Shown one piece after another: positions 6,848 to 16,673 of a stretch of DNA of 42,111 nt. Under the pieces are notes generated by a model. It saw only the letters and a program-made list of their open reading frames with translations. It had not been told where the DNA came from and did no database searches. The position numbers and the translations under genes were made by a program. Each line of letters opens with the position of its first letter. The first letter of the stretch is position 1. This stretch comes from an uncultured Ruminococcus sp. (GTDB taxonomy: Bacteria; Bacillota; Clostridia; Oscillospirales; Acutalibacteraceae), in contig CACZWQ010000011.1 in assembly GCA_902784855.1 (NCBI GenBank), positions 1 to 42,111 of the forward strand, written 5' to 3'.

Positions 6848-9800
6848 TCAGAAGCCCGCCAGATAGCGTTGGATGGCGGTCACGTCGTTGACGTCGATCC
6901 TGCCGTCGCCGTTCATATCGCCGAGACGCAGGATCCTGTCGACATTCGGCACCGCAAACTCCGCCAGATAAGCCAGCAGGCGGGTCGCGTCGTCGATGGT
7001 CACCGCGCCGTCGCCGGTCACGTCGCCGATCACGTCTTCGGGAGCGGGCGTATCCAGCTTGACGCGGATATCAAAGACGGAGAGGTCATAATCCATTTCC
7101 TCGTTGTAGATGTAGAAGCTCAGCAGTCCCTTGTCGGTCAGCGCCCTGCCGTAAGCCGCCTCGGCGATCCAGCCCTTGGAGCAGTCCTTGACGTCGGTCA
7201 GGCGGATGTTTTCCTTCGTGCCGTTTTCATAGGTCACCTTGAGCAGCATGTTCTCGCCCGTGCGGGAGAAGTCCTCCACCTCGACGGCGGTGACAAGCGG
7301 ATCCACGCGGTAGGTCATCTCCCCGACCGTCGCTTCCAGACCCGCGTAGAGCACGCGGAAGCTGCGCTGCGTCTCGCCCTCGTAGCGGCTGATGATCATG
7401 CCCGTCACGCCGTCGGCTTCAAAGCCGACGTAGAAGCCCATGTTGCCGTCAAAGCCGTACACCATGTTGTCGTCGGTGAGGGTCACGGTTTTAGACGTGC
7501 CGTTCTTGCGAGTGATCTTGACCTTCATGCCGCGCCAGTCGGGGCTGTAATACTGCGAATAGACGGGCTTGTCGGGCAGCTTGACGACCTCCAGCTTTTC
7601 ATAGGGATTATCGACGACCTTGACGGTGTAGGTCGCAGTGACATTCATGTAGGAGAAGGTGACGGTGTTATTGCCGACGACCGGCTTGCCCTCCGCCGTC
7701 ACCCAATAGACGTGCCCGTCAAACTCGCCGTCCCGGATATCGCGGTCGGTGTAGGTCTTGGATGTGCCGTTCTTGAAATTGACGGTGAAGCGGATGCCCG
7801 TGAGGTCGAAGGGATCAAAATCTTCACCGTGGAAATAGACATTGTCGCCGAACACATACTGCCGGGTGGGCGCTTGGTTGATGACGATGCCCGCAACGGG
7901 TGTTTCGATGACGCGCACGGACATCGTGACGCTGCGGTTCATGTAGTTGACCGTAACGGGGTTCTCGCCGCGCTGCCACGGGTGCTCGAAGCTCTGGTCG
8001 CTGCGGGCGTACACGCGGTAGCCGTCCACGATTTCGTTGATGTGGGCGGTGCGGGATGTGCCGTCGGTGTAGACGATGCGGATCAACGCATCCTCCATAT
8101 CGGGCAGGGTGTAGTAGAAGTATTCCAGATCATAGTCGCCCGTCTCGGGGTTATAGCTATCGGTGAAATAGCCGTCGCCGTTTTCGATCAGCGTGGCAGC
8201 GGTGCTCTGCACCACCTCCAGGCGGTCAACGGGGTTGGGCACGACGGTGGCAGTCGCCTCGGCGGTCTTGCCCATGTAGCTGACGGTGAAGCGGTTGTCG
8301 CCGCCGACCGTCCACGGATTTTTGCTCTGGTCGTGGCTGACGCTGATGTTGCGGCCGTTGACCCTTTCGTTGATATGCGTGTCGATGACGCTGCCGTCTT
8401 TGTAATGGATGCGCACAGGCACGCGCTCGGCGTCGCTGATGCTGTAGATAAAGACATCAATGTCGTATGCGTCCGTCACGGGGTTGTAGACGGATGACGT
8501 GTAACCGTCCACGCCCTCGATCAGCGTTACGGGGGCGTCCTGCGGCACTTCGATGAATTCCACGGGATTCTCTGCGATGGTGGCGTGCATCTCAAGCCGT
8601 GCGCCGAGGTAGGTCACATAGTAGGTGTTCGCGCCGCCGCGGGTAAAGGGCGCGTTGCCCTGCTCGCTCTCGGTGCCCACCCAATAGCCGTTGAGATAGG
8701 AACCGACGTTTGCCGTGCGCGAGGTGCCGTCCTTGAAGTTGATCCTGACCTGCGCGTCGTTCAGGACGGAGAGATCGTACCAGAAATAGGGGACCTGCAT
8801 GCCCGTCGCTTCGTCATAGCGCGTGCGGGTCTCGCCGTCGGCGTTCTCGTAGAGCACGTTTTGAGAGGGCGATACCGCTTCCAGACTCAAAACGGGATTC
8901 TCCTCGAGCGTGACGAACATTTGGGTCTCTCTGCCCATATAGGACACCGTGACGGCGTTGTGGCTGCCGACGGTGAAGGGGGTCGTATATTGATCGGTGC
9001 CGGTGCTGATGCGATAGCCGTCGACCTTGTCGCCGATTCTGGCGGTCTTGGTGCTGCCGTCCTTGTAGTTGATCTGCACCTTGACATCGTAGAGGTTATC
9101 GACGTAATAATAGGTGAACGGCTCATAGCTGCCGGTCTCGTTGTTAAAGCGCCGTTCGGTGCGGCAGTTCACGTTTTCGATCAGGTTTTTCTCGGGCTCG
9201 CTGATAACGGCGATGCCCTCGACGGGATTCTCCGTCACGGTGACGTAGGTCTCATCGTATGCGCCCAGATAGTTGACGGTTACCGGGTTGGCGCCGACCT
9301 GCCAATGCTGCACGATCTGCCGATCGTTGGTCGTGATGCGGTAGCCGTCCACTGTTTCGCCGACATGGGCGGTGCGGGTGGTGCCGTCGGTGTAGTTGAT
9401 CTGCACCGCGACGTCGCTGAGCGTGTCGTACTCATAGCGGAACCAGCGCGTGCCGTCATCCTGCTGCTGCCAGCTGCCGGAGGCGAACTCGCAGAGGGTC
9501 GCGGCGGTGCCGTTGAGCACGGTGACGGAGGCAACGGGGTTCTCGATGACAGTCAGATCAAACTGCGCGCTTTGATCGCCGCAGGCGACGGTCACGGTGT
9601 TGCCGATAGTGAACAGGTCAACATACTCGCCGCGGATGGTCCTGCTGCCGCCGTAGGTCCAGTCGATGGTCTCGCCGTCCGACCAGGTGGTGCGGATCTG
9701 CAAGCCCGTAAAGTTGATATAGGGACCCACATAGCCCTCAACATAGGTCATGCGGTCGGGATAACGGAGGATCTGCAGACCGGTGACATACTCGGTCTCG

Positions 9801-12800
9801 GCGGCGTGGACGGTAAAGGAGCCGGTTCCGTTTTCGTTACGCATGGAGACCGCGAGGTAATAGGTTTCGCCCGCCTCCAGCATGCCCGACAGGCGGAAGT
9901 TTTCATCCTCGCCGCTGTCGTCGTTGTACTTGCGCTCGGTAAAATCACCGTCATAAAGCCTCGCGTAGGAGTCCTCGTCGCCCGTCGACCAGAAGGCATA
10001 GCAGCCGTCCGCCTCCGGGATGAAGCGGTACACGACCTCGTCTCCGGGGGATGCGATCACGGCGGTCTGCTCCTCGCCGACGGTCAGGGTCCGGTAGTCG
10101 CGGACGGTGACGACGATCGAATCGCTCAGTCCCTTATTGTTTTTGACGGACACGGTCGCGGTGCCGACGGCTTTCAGCTCGATATAGCCGCTGTCATCGA
10201 CAGAAACGATGCTGTCTTTGCTGCTCGTCCAGGTCAGGACACCCGTGGAGGCGCCGTCCGGCACGGTTCCGACTTCAAGCCATCTGCCCCTGCCGACATA
10301 GCCGGTCATGCTGTCGCCCTGCAAAATGAACAGGCTCTCGGCGGCGGCAACCGTCGTGGATGAGAGCATAAAGCTGCCCGTCGCGTTGCCGTAGCAGCGC
10401 GCTTGCAGATAATAGGTTTTGCCGCCCTGCAAATCAGCCGCCAAGCGGAAGTTTTGGTCAGCGCCGCTGTCGTCGTCAGTCGTCAGCTCGTTCATCTCGG
10501 CGTCGTACAGCCTGACAAAGGTGTCAAGGTCGCCCGACGACCAGAATACCGCGCTGATGTCCTCGCTCGGCGTGAGCTTGAACACAACATCATCGTCGGG
10601 GGACAGGATGGTGACCGGCTTGCTCTCGCCGACGGTCAGCAGCTCGCAGTCCCCGAAGGAAACGGTGACGGTGCACTTCGCCTGCAAGCTTCCCGCCTCG
10701 GCGGTGATGACGGCGGTGCCGAAGCTTTCGAGCGTCACCCTGCCCCCGTACTCCGTGACGGTTGCCACGTCGTTGTCAGAGCTGCTCCATATCACTTCGC
10801 CGGCATCGGCGCCGTCGGGCTGCGCGGTCACGCTCAGCGCAAAGCTGTCGCCCGGCTTGCCCGAGAGGGTGTCGCCCTGCGTGATGGTGATGGCTGTAGC
10901 GGGGATGTCCCGCTTCAGCGTAACGGGCAGCGCGCCCGTCACGGAATTGTAATAATAATAGGCGCAGAGGATGTAGGGCGTGCCTGCCTCCAGCCCATAG
11001 GTGATGCGGAAGTTTCTCTCGCTGCCGCTGTCGTCGTCGCTCTGCAGCTCGTTCATATCGGCGTCGTACAGGATGCCGTAGGTGTCGCCCTCGGCGGAGG
11101 AGTAGAAGATGTAATCGCCGCTCTTCTCGGGGGTGAAGCGGTAATAAAGCCTGTCGCCGCCCTGCGCGATGACGTCGTTTTTGGTCTCGCCCACGGCGAT
11201 GGGATCGTAGTCCTTGACCGTGACGGCGGCGGAGGCGGTCAAGCCGCTTGTCGAAACGGCGGTGACGGTCGCAGTGCCGAAGGCGATCAGCTGCACGCAG
11301 CCGTCCTCGTCGACGGTCGCCACATTCTCGTCGGAGGATGACCACGTCACGTCCTCGGTGATGCTGTCCTCGGGCAGAAAGAGCGCGGTGAGGTTGAGGG
11401 TGCTGCCGGGATAGCCCGCTGCGGTATCGGGCTGCACCGCCAGGGCGTTCGCGACGCCTGCCTTGGTCGCGGTGACGGCAAAGCTGCCCACATCGTCGTT
11501 GTCAAAGCCCGTGCGCAGGTAGCAGATCTCGTCCTTTGCCAGCTCGGCGCGCATTTTATAATTGTTATCGGTGTAATTGGAACGCTTAAAGTCGAGCTGA
11601 TCCATGTCTCCGTTGCAGAGCGCGGCATAGGTGGGTTTTCCGTCGTTGCCGGAGGAGGTGAACAGATAGGTGCCCGCCTCGGGCGCGGTAAAGCGGAAGA
11701 TGACATAGTTGCCCTCGTCGGGGATCTCGGCGGTGGCGGCAGTGCCCACCGTCAGCGGGATGTAGTCCTTGACCGTGACCGCGCAGCTCGCCGTCAGTCC
11801 TCTTTCGGAGGTAGCGGTGATGGTGGCGGTGCCGGGGCTGATCATCGTCACCCAGCCGTGGGAATCCACCTGCACGACATCATCGTTCGAGCTTTTCCAG
11901 GTGATGTTCTCTTTCCAGGTGCCGTCGGGATGGAAGGTCGCCGAAAGATCGGTGTAATAGTCGGGAAAGCCCGTCAGCGTTGTGTGGTCGAGAGTCATGC
12001 TTTCGGCATAGGGCACCGCGTCGTAGCGCACGTCGGATTCACCGACGCCGTCGCAGACGCCCACGTCGAAATAATAGGTCTCGCCTGCAGCGAGGCGGGA
12101 GTTGAAGCTAAACCGATAGCCGGACGCCTCGTTGATCTGCACGCAGTCGCTGCGGACCAGCTTGCCCCACGCGTCGGAGGAGCCGTTCGAGCTAAAGGTG
12201 TACAGCCGCGATTCGGCTGCCGTCAGGCGATAGACGATCCGCTCGCCCGGGGTGGTGACAGCGAAGTGCTGCGCCGTGCCCTCGGCGATCGGCAGCGCTT
12301 CGTTAACGGTGATGTTGCAGCTTGCGGTCAAGCCGTTTTCGGAGGTGGCGGTGACGGTCGCTTTGCCGGGCTTGAGGAATTCGACATAGCCGTCGTATTG
12401 CTGCACCGTGGCGACGCTGTCGTCCGAGCTGCTCCATTTGACATCCTCCTCCTCGCAGTTCTCGGGCAGCAGCTTTGAGCCAAGCTGAAGCTGCGATTTT
12501 TCATAGACGGTCAGGCTCTCGACCGCCTCGCCGTTGCGCGTGATCGAAAGGGCGTTCGCCGCCTGCTTTTGCATGACGGTGACGGGGATGCTGCCCGTCA
12601 CATCCGTGTTGTAATAGCGCACGCGCAGGTAGTAGGTCTCGCCTGCGGTCAGGTTGCTTTTGATGAGGAAGTTGTTGCCCTCGCCGCCGTCGTCGTTATC
12701 GACGATGTACGAGCCGTCGGCGCTGTACAGAGATGCGTAGGTGTCTTCGTTGCCCGTCGAGTAAAACACGAACGGCGCGCTCTCCGCGGGCGTGAAGGCG

Positions 12801-12976
12801 CAGTACGGCTGCGGCTCGTCCTCGGTGATATCGATGGAGTTTTCACCGACAGAGAGCGTAAAGCTCGCGGTGATGGGGTCCGGATCGCCGACGGCAAACG
12901 CCTGCATGACGCCCGCAGGGATCAAGCCCGCGACCATCAGCGCCGTCAGCAAAACGGAAATGGTTTTTTTGAACAT
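6848..12976 (-). CDS. Giant surface protein with Ig-like repeats and C-terminal type I dockerin
   Basis: 2042 residues from the ATG with AGGAGG 8 nt upstream; it opens with a signal peptide cleaved after about residue 28 (QAFA-VG). Residues about 30-1060 alternate six pre-peptidase-C-like beta sandwiches (motif ...STGNEDTYASLYSADG...NDDGGEGNNF) with five Big_2 Ig-like domains (motif VTWSSSDENVATVDEDG). Residues about 1060-1960 hold some nine Big_3-like repeats, five of them close copies of about 110 residues (YTDGTTRTAHV...DGYRI...NPVTVNY). The end (about 1980-2042) is a type I dockerin: GDVTGDGAVTIDDATRLLAYL and GDMNGDGRIDVNDV, two calcium loops each followed by a helix. It has no LPXTG or membrane anchor and no visible catalytic domain. 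It is probably held at the cell surface by a cohesin encoded elsewhere. Confidence 0.9.
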   Translation of the reverse strand: MFKKTISVLLTALMVAGLIPAGVMQAFAVGDPDPITASFTLSVGENSIDITEDEPQPYCAFTPAESAPFVFYSTGNEDTYASLYSADGSYIVDNDDGGEGNNFLIKSNLTAGETYYLRVRYYNTDVTGSIPVTVMQKQAANALSITRNGEAVESLTVYEKSQLQLGSKLLPENCEEEDVKWSSSDDSVATVQQYDGYVEFLKPGKATVTATSENGLTASCNITVNEALPIAEGTAQHFAVTTPGERIVYRLTAAESRLYTFSSNGSSDAWGKLVRSDCVQINEASGYRFSFNSRLAAGETYYFDVGVCDGVGESDVRYDAVPYAESMTLDHTTLTGFPDYYTDLSATFHPDGTWKENITWKSSNDDVVQVDSHGWVTMISPGTATITATSERGLTASCAVTVKDYIPLTVGTAATAEIPDEGNYVIFRFTAPEAGTYLFTSSGNDGKPTYAALCNGDMDQLDFKRSNYTDNNYKMRAELAKDEICYLRTGFDNDDVGSFAVTATKAGVANALAVQPDTAAGYPGSTLNLTALFLPEDSITEDVTWSSSDENVATVDEDGCVQLIAFGTATVTAVSTSGLTASAAVTVKDYDPIAVGETKNDVIAQGGDRLYYRFTPEKSGDYIFYSSAEGDTYGILYDADMNELQSDDDSGSERNFRITYGLEAGTPYILCAYYYYNSVTGALPVTLKRDIPATAITITQGDTLSGKPGDSFALSVTAQPDGADAGEVIWSSSDNDVATVTEYGGRVTLESFGTAVITAEAGSLQAKCTVTVSFGDCELLTVGESKPVTILSPDDDVVFKLTPSEDISAVFWSSGDLDTFVRLYDAEMNELTTDDDSGADQNFRLAADLQGGKTYYLQARCYGNATGSFMLSSTTVAAAESLFILQGDSMTGYVGRGRWLEVGTVPDGASTGVLTWTSSKDSIVSVDDSGYIELKAVGTATVSVKNNKGLSDSIVVTVRDYRTLTVGEEQTAVIASPGDEVVYRFIPEADGCYAFWSTGDEDSYARLYDGDFTERKYNDDSGEDENFRLSGMLEAGETYYLAVSMRNENGTGSFTVHAAETEYVTGLQILRYPDRMTYVEGYVGPYINFTGLQIRTTWSDGETIDWTYGGSRTIRGEYVDLFTIGNTVTVACGDQSAQFDLTVIENPVASVTVLNGTAATLCEFASGSWQQQDDGTRWFRYEYDTLSDVAVQINYTDGTTRTAHVGETVDGYRITTNDRQIVQHWQVGANPVTVNYLGAYDETYVTVTENPVEGIAVISEPEKNLIENVNCRTERRFNNETGSYEPFTYYYVDNLYDVKVQINYKDGSTKTARIGDKVDGYRISTGTDQYTTPFTVGSHNAVTVSYMGRETQMFVTLEENPVLSLEAVSPSQNVLYENADGETRTRYDEATGMQVPYFWYDLSVLNDAQVRINFKDGTSRTANVGSYLNGYWVGTESEQGNAPFTRGGANTYYVTYLGARLEMHATIAENPVEFIEVPQDAPVTLIEGVDGYTSSVYNPVTDAYDIDVFIYSISDAERVPVRIHYKDGSVIDTHINERVNGRNISVSHDQSKNPWTVGGDNRFTVSYMGKTAEATATVVPNPVDRLEVVQSTAATLIENGDGYFTDSYNPETGDYDLEYFYYTLPDMEDALIRIVYTDGTSRTAHINEIVDGYRVYARSDQSFEHPWQRGENPVTVNYMNRSVTMSVRVIETPVAGIVINQAPTRQYVFGDNVYFHGEDFDPFDLTGIRFTVNFKNGTSKTYTDRDIRDGEFDGHVYWVTAEGKPVVGNNTVTFSYMNVTATYTVKVVDNPYEKLEVVKLPDKPVYSQYYSPDWRGMKVKITRKNGTSKTVTLTDDNMVYGFDGNMGFYVGFEADGVTGMIISRYEGETQRSFRVLYAGLEATVGEMTYRVDPLVTAVEVEDFSRTGENMLLKVTYENGTKENIRLTDVKDCSKGWIAEAAYGRALTDKGLLSFYIYNEEMDYDLSVFDIRVKLDTPAPEDVIGDVTGDGAVTIDDATRLLAYLAEFAVPNVDRILRLGDMNGDGRIDVNDVTAIQRYLAGF

Positions 12977-13034
12977 AGAATAGCCTCCTTCTGTTCTTTT
13001 TCGGGTGCGGCAGATCGCCGCTATGCTTACTTTC

Positions 13035-13063
13035 AATATACCACAACATCACAAAAATTGCAA
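13035..13063 (-). promoter_or_regulatory. Promoter of the dockerin protein gene
   Basis: Minus strand: TTGCAA (13063-13058), 17-nt spacer, TATATT (13040-13035). The start near 13028 gives a leader of about 50 nt. Confidence 0.65.
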
Positions 13064-13098
13064 ACAGTATTTGTGTTTTTTATGAATGTTCCCTGTGA

Positions 13099-13133
13099 CA
13101 AAAGAACCCGGAGGAACGGTCTGCTCCTCCGGG
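13099..13133 (-). terminator. Terminator of the galK-galT operon
   Basis: Minus strand: a 9-bp stem, CCCGGAGGA/TCCTCCGGG (13133-13125 with 13115-13107), is followed by TTCTTTTG, just after the galT stop codon. Confidence 0.8.
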
Positions 13134-13143
13134 ATGATTGGTT

Positions 13144-14643
13144 TTATGAATTGTTTAGGCTCTCAAGAAAGCGTCCGAACGCCGCCTTGCCCGCTTCGTC
13201 GCGCTTGAATACGCCCGCATCCAGCAGCACCTGCTCAAAGACAGCGCCCACCTCGGCGCGGATGATCGCCTGCGCATTTTCGCGGTCGAATTCGGGATGA
13301 CGCCGCAGCAGCGCCTGCGCCCATGCGGCGTGGCTTGCGGTCTGCGGGTTTTCGGTCAGGTCGCCGCCGCTGAGCAGCGCCTCTCTGACTGCCTCCAGCT
13401 CGGTGGCGAGCCGCGCGGGCAGCACCGCCAAGCCCATGACCTCGATCAGCCCGATGTTCTCCTTCTTGATGTGGTGCAGCGAGGGGTTCGGGTGATAGAC
13501 GCCCAGCGGTCTGTCCGCCGAGGTGAGGTTGTTCCGCAGCACCAGATCGCACTCGAACAAGCCGTTCCTTCTGCGCGCGATCGGCGTGATCGTGTTGTGC
13601 GGCACGCCTTCGGTGAAAGCGAGGATGTTCGCCGCCTCGTCCGTATAGCCGCGCCATTTTGCCAGCAACGCGGCGCAGGCTTCCGCAAGCTTACTGCGGT
13701 CGGCGCTGCTGAGGCGGATCACCGACATCGGCCATTTGACCGTGGCGGCGTGCACGTCGGGATATCCCGGCAAGTTAAATTCGGTTTCCTCGGCAGCCGT
13801 CGCCATCGCGAAGGTGTAGCGGCCGCCCTGAAAATGCTCGTGGCTGAGGATGGAGCCGCCCACGATCGGCAGGTCGGCGTTGGAGCCGACGAAATAATGC
13901 GGGAACAGCCCGATGAAATCAAAGAGCTTGCGGAACACCGCCGCGTCGATCACCATCGGGATGTGCGCGCGGTTGAACACGATGCAGTGCTCGTTGTAGT
14001 AGCCGTAGGGCGAGTATTGCAGATACCACGCGCCCCCGTCGATCTCGATCGGGATGGGGCGCAGGTTCTGACGCGCGGGATGGTCGCGCCGACCCGCGTA
14101 GCCCATGTTCTCGGCGCAGAGCTGGCACTTGGGATAGGCGACGGACGCCGTTGCGCCGGCTTTGGCGATGTCGCGGGGGTCTTTTTCGGGCTTGCTGCGG
14201 TTGATGGTGATGTCCAGTCTGCCGTAGGCGGAGTCGTATGTCCACTTGAGATCCTTGGCGATCCTGCCCGCGCGGACATAGTTGAGCTTTTGGCTGTTGT
14301 CATAATACCAGTCGGTCGCCGCCACGGGGGAAACGGCATAGCGCGTGCGGAATTCGCGGATGATCTCGCGCGGCATGGGCGTGAGGATGCCCATGAGCTT
14401 GGTGTCAAAGAGGTCGCGGTTGGCGGAGGTGTCCTCGATGACGCCGGTTTGGCAGGCATAGCCGACCAGCGGCGCGAGGATGTCGTCGATCGGCGCGTCG
14501 GCGTCAGGCAGCGGCGCGTCCGACCAGTCGGCGACGCCCAGCGCGTCCATCAGCAGGTTGCGGACGACCAGCTCGTCGTCGCGGGTGATCAGCCCGCTGC
14601 GGATGGCGTAGGCGATCAGCCGTTGGATGTCGGCACAGATCAT
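13144..14643 (-). CDS. galT: UDP-glucose--hexose-1-phosphate uridylyltransferase, class II
   Basis: 499 residues, the length of the Firmicutes class II enzymes (about 490-500) and not the 350 of the E. coli type. It exchanges UMP between UDP-glucose and galactose-1-phosphate in the Leloir pathway. Seen in the sequence: CQLCAENMGY, which matches the nucleotide-binding N-terminal half, and ILSHEHFQGG near residue 270, the class II form of the catalytic His-x-His region. A C-terminal half with VYHPNPSLHHIKKENIGLIEVMG is also present. AAGGGGG precedes the ATG by about 7 nt. The gene follows galK after 15 nt and ends at a terminator, so galK-galT form an operon. No galE is present in the window. 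Confidence 0.93.
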   Translation of the reverse strand: MICADIQRLIAYAIRSGLITRDDELVVRNLLMDALGVADWSDAPLPDADAPIDDILAPLVGYACQTGVIEDTSANRDLFDTKLMGILTPMPREIIREFRTRYAVSPVAATDWYYDNSQKLNYVRAGRIAKDLKWTYDSAYGRLDITINRSKPEKDPRDIAKAGATASVAYPKCQLCAENMGYAGRRDHPARQNLRPIPIEIDGGAWYLQYSPYGYYNEHCIVFNRAHIPMVIDAAVFRKLFDFIGLFPHYFVGSNADLPIVGGSILSHEHFQGGRYTFAMATAAEETEFNLPGYPDVHAATVKWPMSVIRLSSADRSKLAEACAALLAKWRGYTDEAANILAFTEGVPHNTITPIARRRNGLFECDLVLRNNLTSADRPLGVYHPNPSLHHIKKENIGLIEVMGLAVLPARLATELEAVREALLSGGDLTENPQTASHAAWAQALLRRHPEFDRENAQAIIRAEVGAVFEQVLLDAGVFKRDEAGKAAFGRFLESLNNS

Positions 14644-14658
14644 GTGATTGCCCCCTTT

Positions 14659-15942
14659 TTATATGATGGAAATACCGCCTGCCGGTCGGACGCGCAGCAC
14701 ATGGCAGCTTCCCTGCCCGAAGAGGGCATCCATTTCTTTACGGTAGGCTTCTGTCTTGTCTGTCGGCACGAATGCCTGTATCGTGCCCGCAAAGCCGCCG
14801 CCGTGGACGCGCACCGCGCCCGCGTCGCCGAGGATCCGCTTGCTGACGGCGATCGCCAGCGGGATCCCCTGCTCCTGCGGCTTTTGGGCGGCATAGAGAT
14901 TTTGCAGCAGATTCGCCGAGGAATCCGCGCTTTCGCGGTAGTATCGGAAAAACGCTTTCAGGTCGCCGCGCGCCAGCGCATCGGCTTCCAGCGCGGCGCG
15001 TCTGTTCTCGCCGAAGAAGTGGAGCGCGCGCAGGATGGCGCGGTCGCCGACCCTGCCGCGCAGCGACGGGATCGCGTCGAAAAACGCCTGCTCGTCCACC
15101 TCGCGCAGCACATCCTTTCCGAAGCACCGCGCGACGCTTTTCATCTCGGCGGGCACCGCCGTGTATTCGCCGGTGAGGTCGGCATGGCTGCCCTTGGTGT
15201 CGGTGATACAGAGGCGGTAGCCCGCCGCCTCAAAGTCGAAGTCATGCTGCACGACGACGGGATTTTCCGCGTCCTGAAAATCGAGGAACACGAAGCCGCC
15301 GACCGCGCAGACGGTCTGGTCGAGCAGACCGCTTCCCTTGCCGAAGTAGACGTTCTCGGCGTACTGACCGATCTTCGCGATCTCCACCGCGCCGGCGCGG
15401 CTGTTGTTGCAGCCCGCGTCGATGATGGTGCCGACAAGGGTCTCGAACGCCGCCGAGGACGACAGCCCGCTGCCGCTGAGGACGTCGGAGGTCGTGTAGG
15501 CGTCAAAGCCGCCGATATGCACGCCCATCCGGGCAAACCGCGCGGCGATACCGCGGATGAGCGAGATCGACCCGCCCTTCTCCTCGCTGTGCACGCCGAG
15601 GTCGTCGAGCGACACCTCGCTCAGGTAATAGCCCTCGCTGAACACGCGGATGACGCCCTCCTCGTGGAAGGCGACGACCGCGATCACGTCGAGGTTCACC
15701 GCCGCCGCCAGCGCACAGCCGCGCTGGTGGTCGGTGTGGTTGCCGCCGATCTCGCTGCGCCCGGGCGCCGAGAAAAGGCGGATATCGTCTCTGCCGGGGA
15801 ATATCTCGTCAAAGCGCGCCAGCGCGCGGATAAAGCGCCGCCGCTGCGCGTCAAGGACACTCTGCTCGCCGCCGTAGAGCACGGAGAGCTTTTCGTTCAG
15901 CGCGCCGCTGTTCAGCCGGTCGATCCATTCTGTATGTTTCAT
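14659..15942 (-). CDS. galK: Galactokinase
   Basis: 427 residues; a GHMP kinase that phosphorylates galactose at C1 with ATP, the entry step of the Leloir pathway. Motif 1 is LFSAPGRSEIGGNHTDHQRG (residues about 58-77). The ATP-binding motif is SDVLSGSGLSSSAAFE near residue 155. The C-terminal GHMP motif is VRVHGGGFAGTIQAF near 380. An AAGGAGGG ribosome binding site sits 6 nt before the ATG. It is the first gene of galK-galT. With the GH36 alpha-galactosidase further along, it would allow use of galactose released from raffinose-type sugars. I found no confident promoter in the 70 nt before it, so transcription may start at or read through from the ktr operon. Confidence 0.93.
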   Translation of the reverse strand: MKHTEWIDRLNSGALNEKLSVLYGGEQSVLDAQRRRFIRALARFDEIFPGRDDIRLFSAPGRSEIGGNHTDHQRGCALAAAVNLDVIAVVAFHEEGVIRVFSEGYYLSEVSLDDLGVHSEEKGGSISLIRGIAARFARMGVHIGGFDAYTTSDVLSGSGLSSSAAFETLVGTIIDAGCNNSRAGAVEIAKIGQYAENVYFGKGSGLLDQTVCAVGGFVFLDFQDAENPVVVQHDFDFEAAGYRLCITDTKGSHADLTGEYTAVPAEMKSVARCFGKDVLREVDEQAFFDAIPSLRGRVGDRAILRALHFFGENRRAALEADALARGDLKAFFRYYRESADSSANLLQNLYAAQKPQEQGIPLAIAVSKRILGDAGAVRVHGGGFAGTIQAFVPTDKTEAYRKEMDALFGQGSCHVLRVRPAGGISII

Positions 15943-16012
15943 TTTCCCTCCTTAAGATTGCGTAATCAGCAGCTAACAATTCCCGCGTTATCACTGTACC
16001 GTAAATTAACTG

Positions 16013-16660
16013 TTATAATCGAAAACACTTTTGGAGTGCTTTGTATTCGCCCAGCACCAAAAGCGTGACATCCTTTGCCAGAACGGTGTCGGGCTTGACC
16101 AGAAAATCCATCTCACCGTTCTTCTTCAAGCCGATGATGGTCAGGTTGTATTTTCTTCTGATGTCCAGCTGGACGACCGTCTTGCCCACCCACGCGTCGG
16201 GGATGGAGACCTCATAGAGCGAGTGCTTGCTGTCCAGCTCGATGTAGTCGAGGATGTGGTCGGAGCTGTAGCGGATCGCCGCCCATGTGGCGACCTGCTT
16301 TTCGGGATAAACCACCTTGTCCGCGCCGTTGCGCAGCAGGAACCGCTCCTGACCGTCGCGCTCTGCGCGGGCGACGACGAACTTGGCGCCCAGATCCTTT
16401 AACAGGCAGGTGGTCTCCAGCGAGCTTTGGAAGTCGTTGCTGATGGTCACGAAGCAGATGTCAAAGTTGCCCACGCCCAGCGAGCGCAAAAATGCCTCGT
16501 TGGTGCTGTCGCCGATCTGCGCGTCGGTGACGATGTCCATGGCGTCGTTGACCTTCTCCTCGTTATGGTCGATGCCCAGTACCTCGTGTCCGAGGCGGTT
16601 GAGCTGGATGGCGATATGCTTGCCGAATCTTCCGAGTCCGATCAATAATACAGATTTCAT
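16013..16660 (-). CDS. ktrA: Potassium uptake regulatory subunit, KtrA/TrkA family
   Basis: 215 residues in two parts. Residues 1-130 form an RCK_N Rossmann domain with GLGRFG (G8/G10/G13) and the acidic IDHNEEKV after strand 2, which bind NAD or ATP. Residues about 140-215 form an RCK_C domain (SLYEVSIPDAWVGKTVVQLDIRRKYNLTIIGL). Such proteins form an octameric cytoplasmic ring that gates a KtrB-type channel. The gene starts 13 nt after ktrB in the same transcript, with AAAGGAG before its ATG. The order ktrB-ktrA and the length fit a Ktr system and not TrkA of the E. coli type, which is twice as long. Confidence 0.93.
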   Translation of the reverse strand: MKSVLLIGLGRFGKHIAIQLNRLGHEVLGIDHNEEKVNDAMDIVTDAQIGDSTNEAFLRSLGVGNFDICFVTISNDFQSSLETTCLLKDLGAKFVVARAERDGQERFLLRNGADKVVYPEKQVATWAAIRYSSDHILDYIELDSKHSLYEVSIPDAWVGKTVVQLDIRRKYNLTIIGLKKNGEMDFLVKPDTVLAKDVTLLVLGEYKALQKCFRL

Positions 16661-16673
16661 GTTTGGTTCTCCT

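Noticed and set aside
6482..8497. Long open frame on the plus strand opposite the dockerin protein
   Set aside because: Its histidine/valine/aspartate-rich translation is the complement of a GC-rich repetitive gene; no start signal, no recognisable domain, and the minus-strand frame has clear domains throughout. The same holds for the plus-strand frames at 8585-10363 and 10403-11341.
13297..16068. 923-codon open frame on the plus strand opposite galT and galK
   Set aside because: It spans two well-supported enzymes on the other strand and has Arg/Ala/Val-rich shadow composition without any family motif.
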